Shown: in pieces, positions 50,867 through 59,303 of the stretch
How the letters are laid out: each line of letters starts with the position of its first letter
Position numbering within the stretch: position 1 is the stretch's first letter
From: Methylobacterium ajmalii
GTDB taxonomy: Bacteria > Pseudomonadota > Alphaproteobacteria > Rhizobiales > Beijerinckiaceae
Reading direction: 5' to 3'
Assembly: GCF_016613415.1 (NCBI RefSeq)
Contig: NZ_JACWCT010000187.1
Coordinates: 1 to 62,299, forward strand
Length of the DNA stretch: 62,299 bases
Notes under the pieces: model-generated
What the model saw: the letters and a program-made list of their open reading frames with translations, nothing else
Told to the model about the DNA's origin: nothing
Database searches by the model: none
Program-made: the position numbers and the translations under genes

Positions 50867-51421
50867 TCAGGTCTTCAGCACCGGCTCGTTGACGTCGCCG
50901 CCGCCGCGCCGGGCGAGGTAGGCCGGCTGGAACATGCACATCCGCACCGCGTCGCGGTACTTGCCGTTCACGAAGAACTCGTCGCGCAGGGTGCCCTCGG
51001 TCTCGAAGCCGCAGGCCTCGTAGATGCCGATGGCGCGCCGGTTGTCCTTGTCGACGTGCAGGTAGAGCTTGTGGATGTTGAGCACCTTGAAGGCGTAGTC
51101 CATGGCGATCTGCGTCGCCCGCAGGGCGTAGCCGCGGCCCTGGAACGACGGGTGGATCGCGATCTGGAACTCGCAGGAACGGTGCAGGTGGTTGATCTCG
51201 ACGAGCTCGACCAGCCCGGCGCGCTCGTTCTCCGGCGTCGCGATGATGAAACGACGCTCGGTCTGGTTGTGGATGTTGCGCTCGTAGAGCTGCGCCAGCT
51301 CGGCGAAGGACTCGTAGGCCTCCTCGAACCAGTAGCGCATGATGCTGTCGTTGTTGTTGAGCTGGTGCACGAAGAGAAGGTCCTCGCGTTCCAGCGGTCG
51401 CAGCTTGATGGTCGGGGCCAT
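50867..51421 (-). CDS. speG: Spermidine N-acetyltransferase (SpeG-like GNAT)
   Basis: 184-aa GNAT enzyme that acetylates spermidine or spermine at the expense of acetyl-CoA, relieving polyamine toxicity. SpeG markers are LRPLEREDLLFVHQLNNN, IMRYWFEEAYESF and the CoA loop HPSFQGRGYALRATQIAMDYAF. ATG 51421 is clear. The C-terminus (RRGGGDVNEPVLKT) is a short extension. No polyamine genes are adjacent. Confidence 0.93.
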   Translation of the reverse strand: MAPTIKLRPLEREDLLFVHQLNNNDSIMRYWFEEAYESFAELAQLYERNIHNQTERRFIIATPENERAGLVELVEINHLHRSCEFQIAIHPSFQGRGYALRATQIAMDYAFKVLNIHKLYLHVDKDNRRAIGIYEACGFETEGTLRDEFFVNGKYRDAVRMCMFQPAYLARRGGGDVNEPVLKT

Positions 51422-51457
51422 GGTCGTTCGGAATCTGCCGGCGGGAAGGCCGCGACC

Positions 51458-51769
51458 CTACTCCTCCGGCGGCGCGCCGTCACCCGCCGACAGCGCGGCG
51501 ACCGCCTCGGCGAGGCGGTCCCAGCCCTCCGCGATCTGCGTCACCTCGGCGGCGAGCCGGGCGAGGATCGCCGCCGTCTCGGCCTCCTCCGGGCCCGCCT
51601 CCGGCCCGGCGCGGATCGGGTCCCGGCGCAGGGCGGCGAGATGGTTGCGCAGCTGGCCCCGCAGGGCGGCGAGGCGTCGCCGTCCGGCCTCCCCGGGCAG
51701 CGGCGCGTCCGCCGCCTCGCCTTGCGCGTCGTCCACCAGCTGCAGCCAGCGCGGTTCGGCCCGGGGCAT
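51458..51769 (-). CDS. Hypothetical 103-aa coiled-coil-like protein
   Basis: Starts MPRAEPRWLQLVDDAQGE and is mainly helical (LRGQLRNHLAALRRDP, ETAAILARLAAEVTQIAEGW). Acidic and basic residues alternate as in a coiled coil. No family recognised. It lies 36 bp upstream of speG on the same strand, so co-transcription is possible. Confidence 0.6.
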   Translation of the reverse strand: MPRAEPRWLQLVDDAQGEAADAPLPGEAGRRRLAALRGQLRNHLAALRRDPIRAGPEAGPEEAETAAILARLAAEVTQIAEGWDRLAEAVAALSAGDGAPPEE

Positions 51770-51787
51770 GGCGGCCTCCCTCTGTCC

Positions 51788-51862
51788 GGCGTCCCTGGCG
51801 GGACGGGCGTCCCTGGCGGGACGGGCGTCCCCGGCGGGACGGGCGTCCTGCGGCAGGACGAA
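51788..51862 (+). repeat. 18-bp tandem repeat, four units
   Basis: GTCCCTGGCGGGACGGGC starts at 51791, 51809 and (as GTCCCC) 51827, with a degenerate fourth unit at 51845. Each unit is itself a small inverted repeat (GTCCC...GGGAC), so the array can fold into a row of hairpins. It lies between the coiled-coil ORF and the L,D-transpeptidase gene. Confidence 0.75.
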
Positions 51863-52006
51863 ACGCCGGATGCTGCCCGCCGGGCCGCGAACGGGCGCTT
51901 AACGAAATCCTGCGAATGCGAGGGATGCCCCGCCGGCCGGCTCGGCGGCGCGAAAACCGCCACATTGCCGTGCCAGGCACGGGGCCGGGCGAGGAGGAAG
52001 CGGCGG

Positions 52007-53281
52007 ATGGACGTGCGGGGAAGGACGATCCTGTGCCTGGCTGTCCTCCCGGGCCTCATCCTGGCGGCCGGCCCGCCCGCCGAGGCGGCGCCCAAGCACC
52101 TCGCCCCGGTGCCCCCGGCCACCCTCGGCCTGATGGCGGCGCGCAACACCGCGCCCTCGGCGCCGGTGCTGCTCAGGGCCTACAAGCAGGAATCCGAGAT
52201 CGAGGTGTGGAAGCGGGCGGCGGACGGCCGCTACGTCCACCTCAAGACCTTTCCGATCTGCCGCTGGTCGGGCCAGCTCGGCCCCAAGACCCGCACCGGC
52301 GACCGCCAGTCGCCCGAGGGGTTCTACACCGTCGCGGCCCGCCAGCTGAACCCGAACTCGGCCTACTACCTCTCCTTCGACATCGGCTATCCCAACGCCT
52401 ACGACCGGGCGCATGGCGGCACCGGCTCGGCCCTGATGGTGCACGGCACCTGCTCGTCGGCGGGCTGCTTTGCGATGACCGATCGGCAGGTCGGCGAGAT
52501 CTACGCCCTGGTGCGCGACGCGCTGGCCGGCGGGCAGGCGGGGTTCCAGTTCCAGGCCTTCCCGTTCCGGATGACCGCGCGGGCCATGGCGCGCCACCGC
52601 ACCGACCGGCACATCGCCTTCTGGCGCCAGCTCAAGGAGGGCTCGGACCGGTTCGAGGCGACGGGCCGCGAGCCGCTGGTGACCGTCGAGGGCGGGCGCT
52701 ACGTCTTCGCCCCCTACCCCGACCCGGCGGTCGAGGCCCTGGCAGCGGCGCGGCGCAGCGAGGAGGAGGGCCGCATCCAGGCCCTGGTCGAGGGCGGGAT
52801 CGAGGCGGTGCGCACCACCTACGCCGATGGCGGGCAGCATCCGAGCTTCACCGCGCTGATCAAGCGCGCCGCGGCCTTCGGGGCGGCGGCCACCGGGGCG
52901 ACGGCCCCGATGACGAATGCGGCGGCGACCGCCGCCACCGTGACGAGCGCCACCGCCTACGCGCCGGACCCGAGCCCGGCGGCGAGCCCGTTTTCCGCCT
53001 TCGTCGTGCCGGCCGGTCTCGGCGAGGTCAGCCGGCCCGAGGCCCTGGCGCTCGCCGGGCGCGAGGTGGTGGTGATCCCGGCGCGCCGACGCCCGCCCGC
53101 CCCGATCCACCAGATCCAGGTCGCGGCGGCCTTCGTGCCGCTGCCGGTGATCGAGACCGAGCCGTCCCCGTTCTCGCGCCTGCGCCTGGCGGAGGAACCT
53201 TCCCGCCTGACCCTCGCGGCCTCGCCCGAGCCGGCCAAGCCCCGGTTCCTGACGGCGCGGTTCGCGGCGCGGCCCTACTAA
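52007..53281 (+). CDS. L,D-transpeptidase (YafK/YkuD type)
   Basis: 424-aa exported enzyme. A signal peptide (MDVRGRTILCLAVLPGLILA) precedes the YkuD domain (about 55-240), which shows the YafK-type motif VHGTCSSAGCFAMTDR with His146 and candidate catalytic Cys154. Cys149 may form a disulfide or be accessory. YafK-like proteins attach or release proteins or form 3-3 crosslinks in peptidoglycan. The C-terminal half (about 245-424) is Ala/Pro/Thr-rich and of unknown function. ATG 52007 follows GAGGAGGAAG. It converges with aroQ. Confidence 0.9.
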   Translation: MDVRGRTILCLAVLPGLILAAGPPAEAAPKHLAPVPPATLGLMAARNTAPSAPVLLRAYKQESEIEVWKRAADGRYVHLKTFPICRWSGQLGPKTRTGDRQSPEGFYTVAARQLNPNSAYYLSFDIGYPNAYDRAHGGTGSALMVHGTCSSAGCFAMTDRQVGEIYALVRDALAGGQAGFQFQAFPFRMTARAMARHRTDRHIAFWRQLKEGSDRFEATGREPLVTVEGGRYVFAPYPDPAVEALAAARRSEEEGRIQALVEGGIEAVRTTYADGGQHPSFTALIKRAAAFGAAATGATAPMTNAAATAATVTSATAYAPDPSPAASPFSAFVVPAGLGEVSRPEALALAGREVVVIPARRRPPAPIHQIQVAAAFVPLPVIETEPSPFSRLRLAEEPSRLTLAASPEPAKPRFLTARFAARPY

Positions 53282-53386
53282 GCGGATTTCGCCGAAGTGG
53301 TGACCGGTTCGGCACCGAAAATCTGCGACAAGACAAGACCCTGAGCGGGCGAAGCGTTGGCCCGCCAACGCAAGTCTGCTGAGGGG
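53281..53386 (-). repeat. Interspersed palindromic repeat, family 2, copy F2
   Basis: On the minus strand it begins CAGCAGACTTGCG, then GGCGGGCCAACGCTTCGCCCGC hairpin arms, TCTTGTCTTGTCGCAG and ACCGGTCACCACTTCGGCG, matching copy F1. It starts at the last base of the L,D-transpeptidase stop codon and ends before aroQ, so it fills the convergent gap and may end both transcripts. Confidence 0.75.
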
Positions 53387-53392
53387 CGCGGC

Positions 53393-53839
53393 TCAGGCCT
53401 TCGCGTCGATGAGCTGGGCGATGCGGCGCAGGGCCAGCCCGTAGCCCTGCGTGCCCAGGCCCGCGATCACCCCGTCGGCGCGCAGCGAGACGTAGGAGTG
53501 GTGGCGGAAGGCCTCGCGCTTGTGCACGTTCGAGATGTGCACCTCGATCACCGGCGGATCGAAGGCGTTGAGCGCGTCGAGGATCGCCACCGAGGTGTGG
53601 GTGAAGGCCGCCGGGTTGATGACGAGGCCGCCGGCGGTCTCGCGCGCCTCGTGGATCCAGTCGATGATCTCGTATTCGCGGTTCGACTGGTGGAAGCGGA
53701 TCTCCAGGCCCAGTTCGCCGGCGAGCGCCCGGCAGGAGGCCTCGACGTCGGCGAGCGTCTCGCTGCCGTAGATGTGCGGCTGGCGCTTGCCGAGCAGGTT
53801 CAGGTTCGGGCCGTTCAGCACGTAGACGAGGCGGCTCAT
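53393..53839 (-). CDS. aroQ: 3-dehydroquinate dehydratase, type II
   Basis: 148-aa dodecameric enzyme that interconverts 3-dehydroquinate and 3-dehydroshikimate. Markers: VLNGPNLNLLGKRQPHIYG with the catalytic Tyr and Arg, QSNREYEIIDWIHEA, INPAAFTHTS and VEVHISNVHKRE with His102. The C-terminal ADGVIAGLGTQGYGLAL is normal. It is the last gene of the GntR-led operon, 18 bp after the AroE-like gene. In a catabolic setting it would turn dehydroquinate from quinate into 3-dehydroshikimate. Confidence 0.94.
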   Translation of the reverse strand: MSRLVYVLNGPNLNLLGKRQPHIYGSETLADVEASCRALAGELGLEIRFHQSNREYEIIDWIHEARETAGGLVINPAAFTHTSVAILDALNAFDPPVIEVHISNVHKREAFRHHSYVSLRADGVIAGLGTQGYGLALRRIAQLIDAKA

Positions 53840-53857
53840 GGGAGTTCTCCGGGACGC

Positions 53858-54691
53858 TCAGTAGGACAGGCGGGCGACCGCCCGCAATTCCTCGGCGGTG
53901 GTGGTGCCGAAGCCGAAGAATTCGAGATAGGCGGGGATCTGCTCGAACAGCATGTCGGTGCCGACCTGGATCGGGCAGCCCTTCTCCAGGGCGGCGCGCA
54001 GGAACGGCGTGTGCTCCTGCTTCATCACCACCTCGCCCACGAAGGTGCCCGGCGCGATGCGGGCGACGTCCATCGGCAGGGGGTCGCCGTCCTTCATGCC
54101 GAGCGGCGTGGCGTTGACCACGACGTCGTAGCCGGCCGGGTCGTTGCTGCCGGTGGCGACCGCGAGCGCGGGGTAATGCGCGCGCAGGCGACCGGCCAGC
54201 GCTTCGGCGACGGCCGGATCGTGGTCGCAGACCCCGATCCCCGCGATGCCGGCCGCCGCCAGCGAGGCGGCGATGGCCGAGCCGACCCCGCCGCTGCCGA
54301 CGACCAGGACCCGGGCGCCGGCGAGGTCGCGGCCCTTGCGCTGGACTCCGCGCACGAAGCCGGCGCCGTCGAACATGTCGCCGACGAGCGTCCCGTCCGG
54401 GCGCCGCAGCACCGCGTTGCACGAGCCGGCGATCGTCGCGGTGGTGCTGATTTCGTCGAGGAGCCCGAGGGTGGTGATCTTGTGCGGCATGGTCACGAGG
54501 GCGCCGCGGATGTTGGTGAGCCGGAACAGCGACCGGAAGACGTCCGGATAATCCTCGGCCTTGACGCCCATCGGCATCACCACGTCGTCGATCCCGCGGG
54601 ACTCGAACCACGGATTGTAGATCATCGGCGCCTTGAACGACTCGGTCGGATAGCCGAGATGGGCGATCAGCGTCGTGGTGCCTCGGATCAT
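53858..54691 (-). CDS. Shikimate/quinate dehydrogenase-like protein (AroE family)
   Basis: 277-aa NAD(P)-dependent dehydrogenase. The C-terminal nucleotide site is VLVVGSGGVGSAIAASLA, and the catalytic Lys71 of VTMPHK is present, with Asp108 in DMFDG. The shikimate-binding SxSP motif of AroE is changed to FKAP, and the NTD triad is MFD. Substrate is therefore probably not ordinary shikimate in the biosynthetic sense; catabolic quinate, shikimate or another polyol acid is likely. Its place between the MHS transporter and aroQ supports a catabolic role. Confidence 0.85.
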   Translation of the reverse strand: MIRGTTTLIAHLGYPTESFKAPMIYNPWFESRGIDDVVMPMGVKAEDYPDVFRSLFRLTNIRGALVTMPHKITTLGLLDEISTTATIAGSCNAVLRRPDGTLVGDMFDGAGFVRGVQRKGRDLAGARVLVVGSGGVGSAIAASLAAAGIAGIGVCDHDPAVAEALAGRLRAHYPALAVATGSNDPAGYDVVVNATPLGMKDGDPLPMDVARIAPGTFVGEVVMKQEHTPFLRAALEKGCPIQVGTDMLFEQIPAYLEFFGFGTTTAEELRAVARLSY

Positions 54692-54749
54692 GGCGGTGCC
54701 TCCTCGTGATGCGGGGAGGGGCGGCCGGGAGGCCGCCCTCTGACTGGCG

Positions 54750-56114
54750 CTACGCGGTCCGGGCGCGGCCGGCGGCGGGGGCGGACACTCGCTTGCCCAG
54801 CGCGTGCATCGGCGTCCGATAGGTCTCGCGCGCGGTCACGATCGACACCGCCGCGATGGCGCAGGTGATCATGACGAAGATCGCGACGGGAACCCAGCCG
54901 TCCTGGCCCTGGCCCTGGAGCGCCGCCGCGATGCTCGGCGCGAAGCCGCCGATGGCGAAGCCGATCTGGGTGCTGATCGCCATCCCGGACAGGCGGATGC
55001 GGGTCTCGAACATCTCAGCGTACAGGCACGGCCAAATCCCGTTCGCCGCACTGTAGACGACGCCCGAGAGAAGCAGCCCGAGGACGTAGATGAGCGTGAT
55101 GTCGGCGCGGCTGATCGCCCACAGGTAGGGGTAGATCAGCACGGCGCAGCCGACCGCGCCGAAGATGAAGACCGGGCGGCGGCCGATCCGGTCGGCCAGC
55201 ATGGCCCAGAGGGGAATCGCCGCGAGCGCGATCACGTTGGCGAGGATCAGGAGCGTCAGCATCGTCGGCCGCGGGATCTTCACCACGGTGACCGCGTAGG
55301 ACAGCGTGTAGACCGCGAAGATTGTGCTCACCACCGAGACGATTGCGGCGAAGATCACCCGCAGCACGTCCGGCCACTGGGTGCGGAACAGCGCCAGCAC
55401 GGGGGCGGAGGCCTCGTGGTGCCGGTCCTTCTCCTCCTCGAAGGCGGGCGTCTCCGGCAGGGTGCGGCGGACCCAGAAGCCGACCGCCACCACGATCAGG
55501 CTGAGGAAGAACGGGATGCGCCAGCCCCAGGCCAGCATCTGCTCCTCGGGCATCGCCGAGACCGGCAGGAAGGCGAGCGTCGCCAGGATCAGCCCGGCCT
55601 GGGTCCCGCTCAGGGTGAAGCTGGTGAAGAAGGCGCGGCGGTGGGGCGGCGCGTGCTCCAGCGTCATCGAGCTGGCGCCGGCCTGCTCGCCGGCGGCCGA
55701 GATGCCTTGCAGAAGGCGGGCGACGACGAGCAGGATCGGCGCCAGGATGCCGGCCTGGCCGTAGGTCGGCAGGCAGCCGATCATGAAGGTCGAGAAGCCC
55801 ATCAGCAGCAGCGTGAAGGTCAGGACCTTCTTGCGGCCGAAGCGGTCGCCGATATGCCCGAGCACCACCGCGCCGAGCGGCCGGGTGATGTAGGCGACGC
55901 CGAAGGTCGCGAACGAGGCGATCGCCGCGGCCTGCGGGTTCTCGGCCGAGAAGAAGAGCTTCGGGAAGATCAGCGCCGCGGCGGTGCCGTAGATGAAGAA
56001 GTCGTAGTACTCGACCGCGCTGCCGATCCAGCTCGCGAGCGCGGCCTTCTTCGGTTCGTGCACGCCGGACGGTTCGAGCCCGGCCGGTGTCGACGGATCG
56101 ATTCGTGTCGTCAT
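54750..56114 (-). CDS. MHS family MFS transporter (shikimate / 2-oxoglutarate type)
   Basis: 454-aa, 12-helix proton symporter. The MHS signature GDRFGRKKVLTFTLLLMG in the loop after helix 2 and RLLQGISAAGEQAGASSMTLEHA are visible. The second half repeats GRRPVF and YAEMFETRIRLSGMAIS. ATG 56114 follows a GGGGGAACC region. Position in an operon with AroE/AroQ-like enzymes suggests shikimate or quinate uptake. Confidence 0.93.
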   Translation of the reverse strand: MTTRIDPSTPAGLEPSGVHEPKKAALASWIGSAVEYYDFFIYGTAAALIFPKLFFSAENPQAAAIASFATFGVAYITRPLGAVVLGHIGDRFGRKKVLTFTLLLMGFSTFMIGCLPTYGQAGILAPILLVVARLLQGISAAGEQAGASSMTLEHAPPHRRAFFTSFTLSGTQAGLILATLAFLPVSAMPEEQMLAWGWRIPFFLSLIVVAVGFWVRRTLPETPAFEEEKDRHHEASAPVLALFRTQWPDVLRVIFAAIVSVVSTIFAVYTLSYAVTVVKIPRPTMLTLLILANVIALAAIPLWAMLADRIGRRPVFIFGAVGCAVLIYPYLWAISRADITLIYVLGLLLSGVVYSAANGIWPCLYAEMFETRIRLSGMAISTQIGFAIGGFAPSIAAALQGQGQDGWVPVAIFVMITCAIAAVSIVTARETYRTPMHALGKRVSAPAAGRARTA

Positions 56115-56284
56115 GGTGGTTCCCCCCTGCCAATCGAGGCGCACGGATCCTCTGCCCGGATCGGAGCCAGGCACCGGCGCGTCGTTCCCTTGTTTTCTTG
56201 AGGCCGGCGGGGCGTTTCGCGCTCCTGCCGGGTCCGTCGCCGCGTCGGGCCCGGTGCCGGCCCTGTGCCGGCCCTTTGCCGCGT

Positions 56285-57094
56285 TCAGCCGGCGAGGAGC
56301 CGCCGGGCCGCCGCCAGGTTCGCCCGCAGGTGCGCCTCGGGCGAGGTGCTTCCGGTGATCGGCACCTCGATCGACAGGGCGGTCGTGGGCGGCAGGGCCG
56401 CGACCAGCGCGCCCAGGGGCAGCGCCCCCTCCCCCGGGGCCAGGCGCCCGGCCCGGGCCTCCTGGATGATCGCGTCCGTCGATGGCGGCGTCTCGGCCGG
56501 CGCGTCGCAGAGCTGCGCGTGGCGGATCAGGCCGGGCGGCACGGCGCGCACGTCGTCGGGCGATCCGCCGGTCCGGGCGAGGTGGAGCGCATCGACGAGG
56601 ACGCCGCCGTTCGGCCGGCCGGCGGCCTCCACCACCCGAACGGCGTCGGGCAGGCTGGCGACCCGGCGCCAGGCCATGCATTCGAGGTCGACCCCCATGC
56701 CGAACCCGGCCGCGAGGTCGCAGAGCTCGGCGAAGCGCGCGACGAGACGCGCGCGGTCGGGATCGTCGCCGCACACGCTCAGGCGCCGTGCGCCGAGCCC
56801 TGCGGCGGATTCGAGGATGCCGGCGAGCGAGGCCGGGACGAAGTCCTCGCCGATCGTGACGAACTCGATGTCGTGGACGCGCATCCCCTCGTCGGCGAGC
56901 GCGCGGCGCATCTCCCGGAAGGCGTCGCGTCCCGGCGGCAATTCGTAGAACGGCGCGCCCGGAAAGGCGGGGTGGAGCCGCAGGCCCACGGCGGCGCAGC
57001 CGGTCCGGGCGGCGAGCCGGACGAGGTCGACGGGCGGCACCCCGATGCAGGTGAAGTGGGCGAGGCCGAGCGGCCAGTCGGACGAGGCGTGCAT
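56285..57094 (-). CDS. Sugar phosphate isomerase/epimerase-like TIM barrel, possible 3-dehydroshikimate dehydratase
   Basis: 269-aa AP-endonuclease-2-type TIM barrel. Candidate metal ligands are Glu in DLECMAW, Asp-His in LVDALHLARTG, His in IRHAQLCDAP and Glu in LSIEVPI, the arrangement seen in AsbF/QuiC-type 3-dehydroshikimate dehydratases and in xylose isomerase-like proteins. The operon context (transporter, AroE-like, AroQ) favours a dehydratase that forms protocatechuate from 3-dehydroshikimate, but other polyol isomerases share this fold. Start ATG 57094. Confidence 0.8.
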   Translation of the reverse strand: MHASSDWPLGLAHFTCIGVPPVDLVRLAARTGCAAVGLRLHPAFPGAPFYELPPGRDAFREMRRALADEGMRVHDIEFVTIGEDFVPASLAGILESAAGLGARRLSVCGDDPDRARLVARFAELCDLAAGFGMGVDLECMAWRRVASLPDAVRVVEAAGRPNGGVLVDALHLARTGGSPDDVRAVPPGLIRHAQLCDAPAETPPSTDAIIQEARAGRLAPGEGALPLGALVAALPPTTALSIEVPITGSTSPEAHLRANLAAARRLLAG

Positions 57095-57142
57095 GGGTGT
57101 CGCTCGAAGGGGGCGATCGCGGGATCGGGAGGGCGCGGGCGC

Positions 57143-57949
57143 CTACGGGGCCAGCGTCTCGGACAGGCGCCGCTGCAGGTTGGTGCCCGTCCGGTGGATG
57201 TGTTCGCGCAGGCGGGCGCAGGCGAAATCGGCGTCGCGGGCGACCGCGCCCTGCGCGATCTCGCCGTGCTCCTGGGCGACGTTGCGGTCGCCGCCGGGCG
57301 TGCGGCGCAGGAAGGAGCGCCGGTAGCGGTCGTTCAGGCTCAGGAGCACGCTGCAGAAGTTCAGCAGCAGCGGCATGCGGCAGCCGGCGATCAGCGTGAG
57401 GTGGAACTCGCGGTGATACGCCTCCCACTGCTCCAGCGTGTCGGGCTGGTCGGCGTCGCGCGCGATCCGGTTCATGCGGTGGAGGGCGCGCATCACGTCG
57501 CCCTCCCAGTCCACGGTGCCGATCGCGATCGCCTGGCGCAGGGCCAGGACCTCGAACTCCTCGCGCAGCCGGGTGATCTCTTCCAGGTTCGACAGCGAGA
57601 CCGGCGCGACGCGGTAGCCGCGATTGTCCTCGAACACCACGAGCCCGTCGGCGATCATCCGGGCCAGGGCCTCGCGCAGCGGGCTGAGCGACACCCCGAA
57701 GCTGCCGCGGGCGCGCTCCAGGTTGATCTTGCTGCCCGCCTCGAGCTGGCCGGAGACGATCGCCTCCCGCAGGCGGTCGACGAGCTGGCTCGCCATCGTG
57801 TTCTTGCCGTCGTCGACCAGGGCGGCGCCCGGCATGGTCGGCACGGGGTGGGCCGATCCGGGCTTGCCCGATGCAGGCACGGCCGATCCGGCGGCGGGCT
57901 GCATCCCGTCCCGGTCGCCCGCAGCGCGTCGGTTCCTCGCCTCGGTCAC
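57143..57949 (-). CDS. GntR family regulator (FCD/FadR type)
   Basis: 268-aa regulator. The winged helix (about 55-115) shows LREAIVSGQLEAGSKINLERARGSFGVSLSPLREALARMIADGLV, and a C-terminal FCD helical domain follows (EFHLTLIAGCRMPLLL). The N-terminus (about 1-45) is a low-complexity extension. GTG 57949 follows a GGGGGAGAG box; ATG 57904 is the alternative. It heads the minus-strand operon and is divergent from the dioxygenase, so it probably controls both from the shared 382-bp region. Confidence 0.9.
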   Translation of the reverse strand: MTEARNRRAAGDRDGMQPAAGSAVPASGKPGSAHPVPTMPGAALVDDGKNTMASQLVDRLREAIVSGQLEAGSKINLERARGSFGVSLSPLREALARMIADGLVVFEDNRGYRVAPVSLSNLEEITRLREEFEVLALRQAIAIGTVDWEGDVMRALHRMNRIARDADQPDTLEQWEAYHREFHLTLIAGCRMPLLLNFCSVLLSLNDRYRRSFLRRTPGGDRNVAQEHGEIAQGAVARDADFACARLREHIHRTGTNLQRRLSETLAP

Positions 57950-58331
57950 ACCGTCTCTCCCCCGGAGCCCGCTTCGGCCCTTCGTCGACGATCGTTACGA
58001 AAAACGATTATTATTGTCAAACCCGACGCTACCGTCCGGACGGGGGAACGCCGTCGCGTCGCCGGAAACGGCGTCGCCTCTTCCGGAGCAGGGCGTGATA
58101 CAGGTCGGCGGATGAGGAATTAAACCTTGTTAAATCAGCGGCTTGATGGGATTTTCCGCTGCTCCGGAATGCCCATGCTCGCCGGCTGGGCTCCGTCGTC
58201 CGCTCGCGGCCGACGCCCTCCATGCACGCGACCCGGCGCGCGAGGCGCGCCGCGGGCAGTCTTCAAAAAATCGCTTCTTGACGAATAATCGATGATATGG
58301 GACCAGACCTGCAGTCGAGGGAGGCAGAGCC
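57950..58331. promoter_or_regulatory. Divergent control region, GntR operon / dioxygenase operon
   Basis: 382 bp. It contains the consensus GntR-operon promoter described separately and two AT-rich patches sharing AATAATCG (57998-58018 on the minus strand, AATAATCGAT at 58284-58293 on the plus strand) that could be GntR operators. A small hairpin GGCGCGC-GAG-GCGCGCC lies near 58230-58250. No gene is supported. Confidence 0.5.
57992..58020 (-). promoter_or_regulatory. Promoter of the GntR operon
   Basis: TTGACA (58020-58015), 17-bp spacer, TAACGA (57997-57992). The spacer itself is AT-rich (ATAATAATCG), which may form the operator. Confidence 0.6.
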
Positions 58332-59225
58332 ATGCGCATCGAGCGCCAGCAGGACGTGACGCCGGCCGTTCTGGAGGTCATGGCGCGGACGCGCGACCCA
58401 CGCCTGCGCGAGATCATGACCTCGCTCATCACCCATCTGCACGGCTTCGTGCGCGACGTGCGCCTCACCGAGTCCGAGTTCCGCGACGCCACCGCGATCC
58501 TCAACGAGATCGGCGCGCTCGCCTCCGACAGCCACAACGAGTTCGTGCTGATGGCCGGCTCTCTCGGCGTGTCGTCCCTCGTGTGCCTCCTCAACAACGG
58601 CGACCACGGCAACACCGAGACCTCGCAGTCGCTGCTCGGGCCGTTCTGGCGCCTCAATGCGCCGCGGGTCGCGAATGGCGGCACGATCGTGCGCTCCGAC
58701 ACGCCGGGCGACCCGCTCCTCGTCAACGCCCGCGTGGTCGACGGCGAGGGGCGTCCGATCGCGGGCGCGGAGGTCGACGTCTGGCACGCCTCGCCGGTCG
58801 GCCTCTACGAGAACCAGGATCCCGAGCAGGCCGAGATGAACCTGCGCGGCAAGTTCACCACCGACGGGGACGGCCGGTTCTGGTTCCGCTCGGTGATGAT
58901 GATCGGCTACCCGATCCCCACCGACGGGGTGGTCGGCCGGCTGCTCGCCGCGCAGGGCCGCCACCCGATGCGCCCGGCCCACCTGCACGCCCTGATCTTC
59001 AAGCCGGGCTTCAAGGTGCTGATCTCGCAGGTCTACGACGCCAACGACCCGCACATCGATTCCGACGTGCAGTTCGGCGTGACCAAGGCGCTGGTCGGCG
59101 ACTTCGTGCGTCACGATCGTCCGCATCCGGACGCGGCCGAGGTCGCGGCGCCCTGGTACGCCCTCGACTACACCTACGTCATGGAGCCCGGCGAGGCCGT
59201 GCTGCCGCGCCCCCCGATCAAGTAA
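58332..59225 (+). CDS. Intradiol ring-cleavage dioxygenase (hydroxyquinol 1,2-dioxygenase-like)
   Basis: 297-aa non-haem Fe(III) dioxygenase with the N-terminal helical domain of the catechol/hydroxyquinol group (about 20-95) and a beta-sandwich core. Predicted iron ligands are Tyr159 (GLYENQ), Tyr193 (IGYPIPTDG), His217 and His219 (RPAHLHALI). YPIPTDG and RHPMRPAHLH fit hydroxyquinol-type enzymes. ATG 58332 follows GAGGGAGGCAG. Substrate could be hydroxyquinol, pyrogallol or a related trihydroxybenzene. No maleylacetate reductase is in the window. The hydratase and aldolase follow on the same strand after a 214-bp gap filled by repeats. Confidence 0.9.
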   Translation: MRIERQQDVTPAVLEVMARTRDPRLREIMTSLITHLHGFVRDVRLTESEFRDATAILNEIGALASDSHNEFVLMAGSLGVSSLVCLLNNGDHGNTETSQSLLGPFWRLNAPRVANGGTIVRSDTPGDPLLVNARVVDGEGRPIAGAEVDVWHASPVGLYENQDPEQAEMNLRGKFTTDGDGRFWFRSVMMIGYPIPTDGVVGRLLAAQGRHPMRPAHLHALIFKPGFKVLISQVYDANDPHIDSDVQFGVTKALVGDFVRHDRPHPDAAEVAAPWYALDYTYVMEPGEAVLPRPPIK

Positions 59226-59231
59226 GTGTCT

Positions 59232-59298
59232 CTCACAAAACTCCCGATCACCGCCTCGGCTTGCTGTGGCAGCGACATTGCGGCGGGAGTTTTGTGAG
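59232..59298. repeat. Long perfect inverted repeat after the dioxygenase gene
   Basis: CTCACAAAACTCCCG (59232-59246) and CGGGAGTTTTGTGAG (59284-59298) are perfect complements separated by 37 bp that also contain CCGC...GCGG and GCTG-TGG-CAGC stems. It follows the dioxygenase stop by 6 bp and is next to repeat copy D. It could act as a terminator or be a mobile palindromic element. Confidence 0.7.
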
Positions 59299-59303
59299 GT
59301 GCA

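Noticed and set aside
51788..51862. PGGTGV-type hexapeptide repeat coding region
   Set aside because: 18 bp is six codons, so the array reads open in several frames, but no gene context or start supports translation.
50868..53281. Very long plus-strand frame running into the L,D-transpeptidase from 50363
   Set aside because: The true protein starts at 52007 with a signal peptide and GAGGAGG box; the upstream part is antisense to speG.
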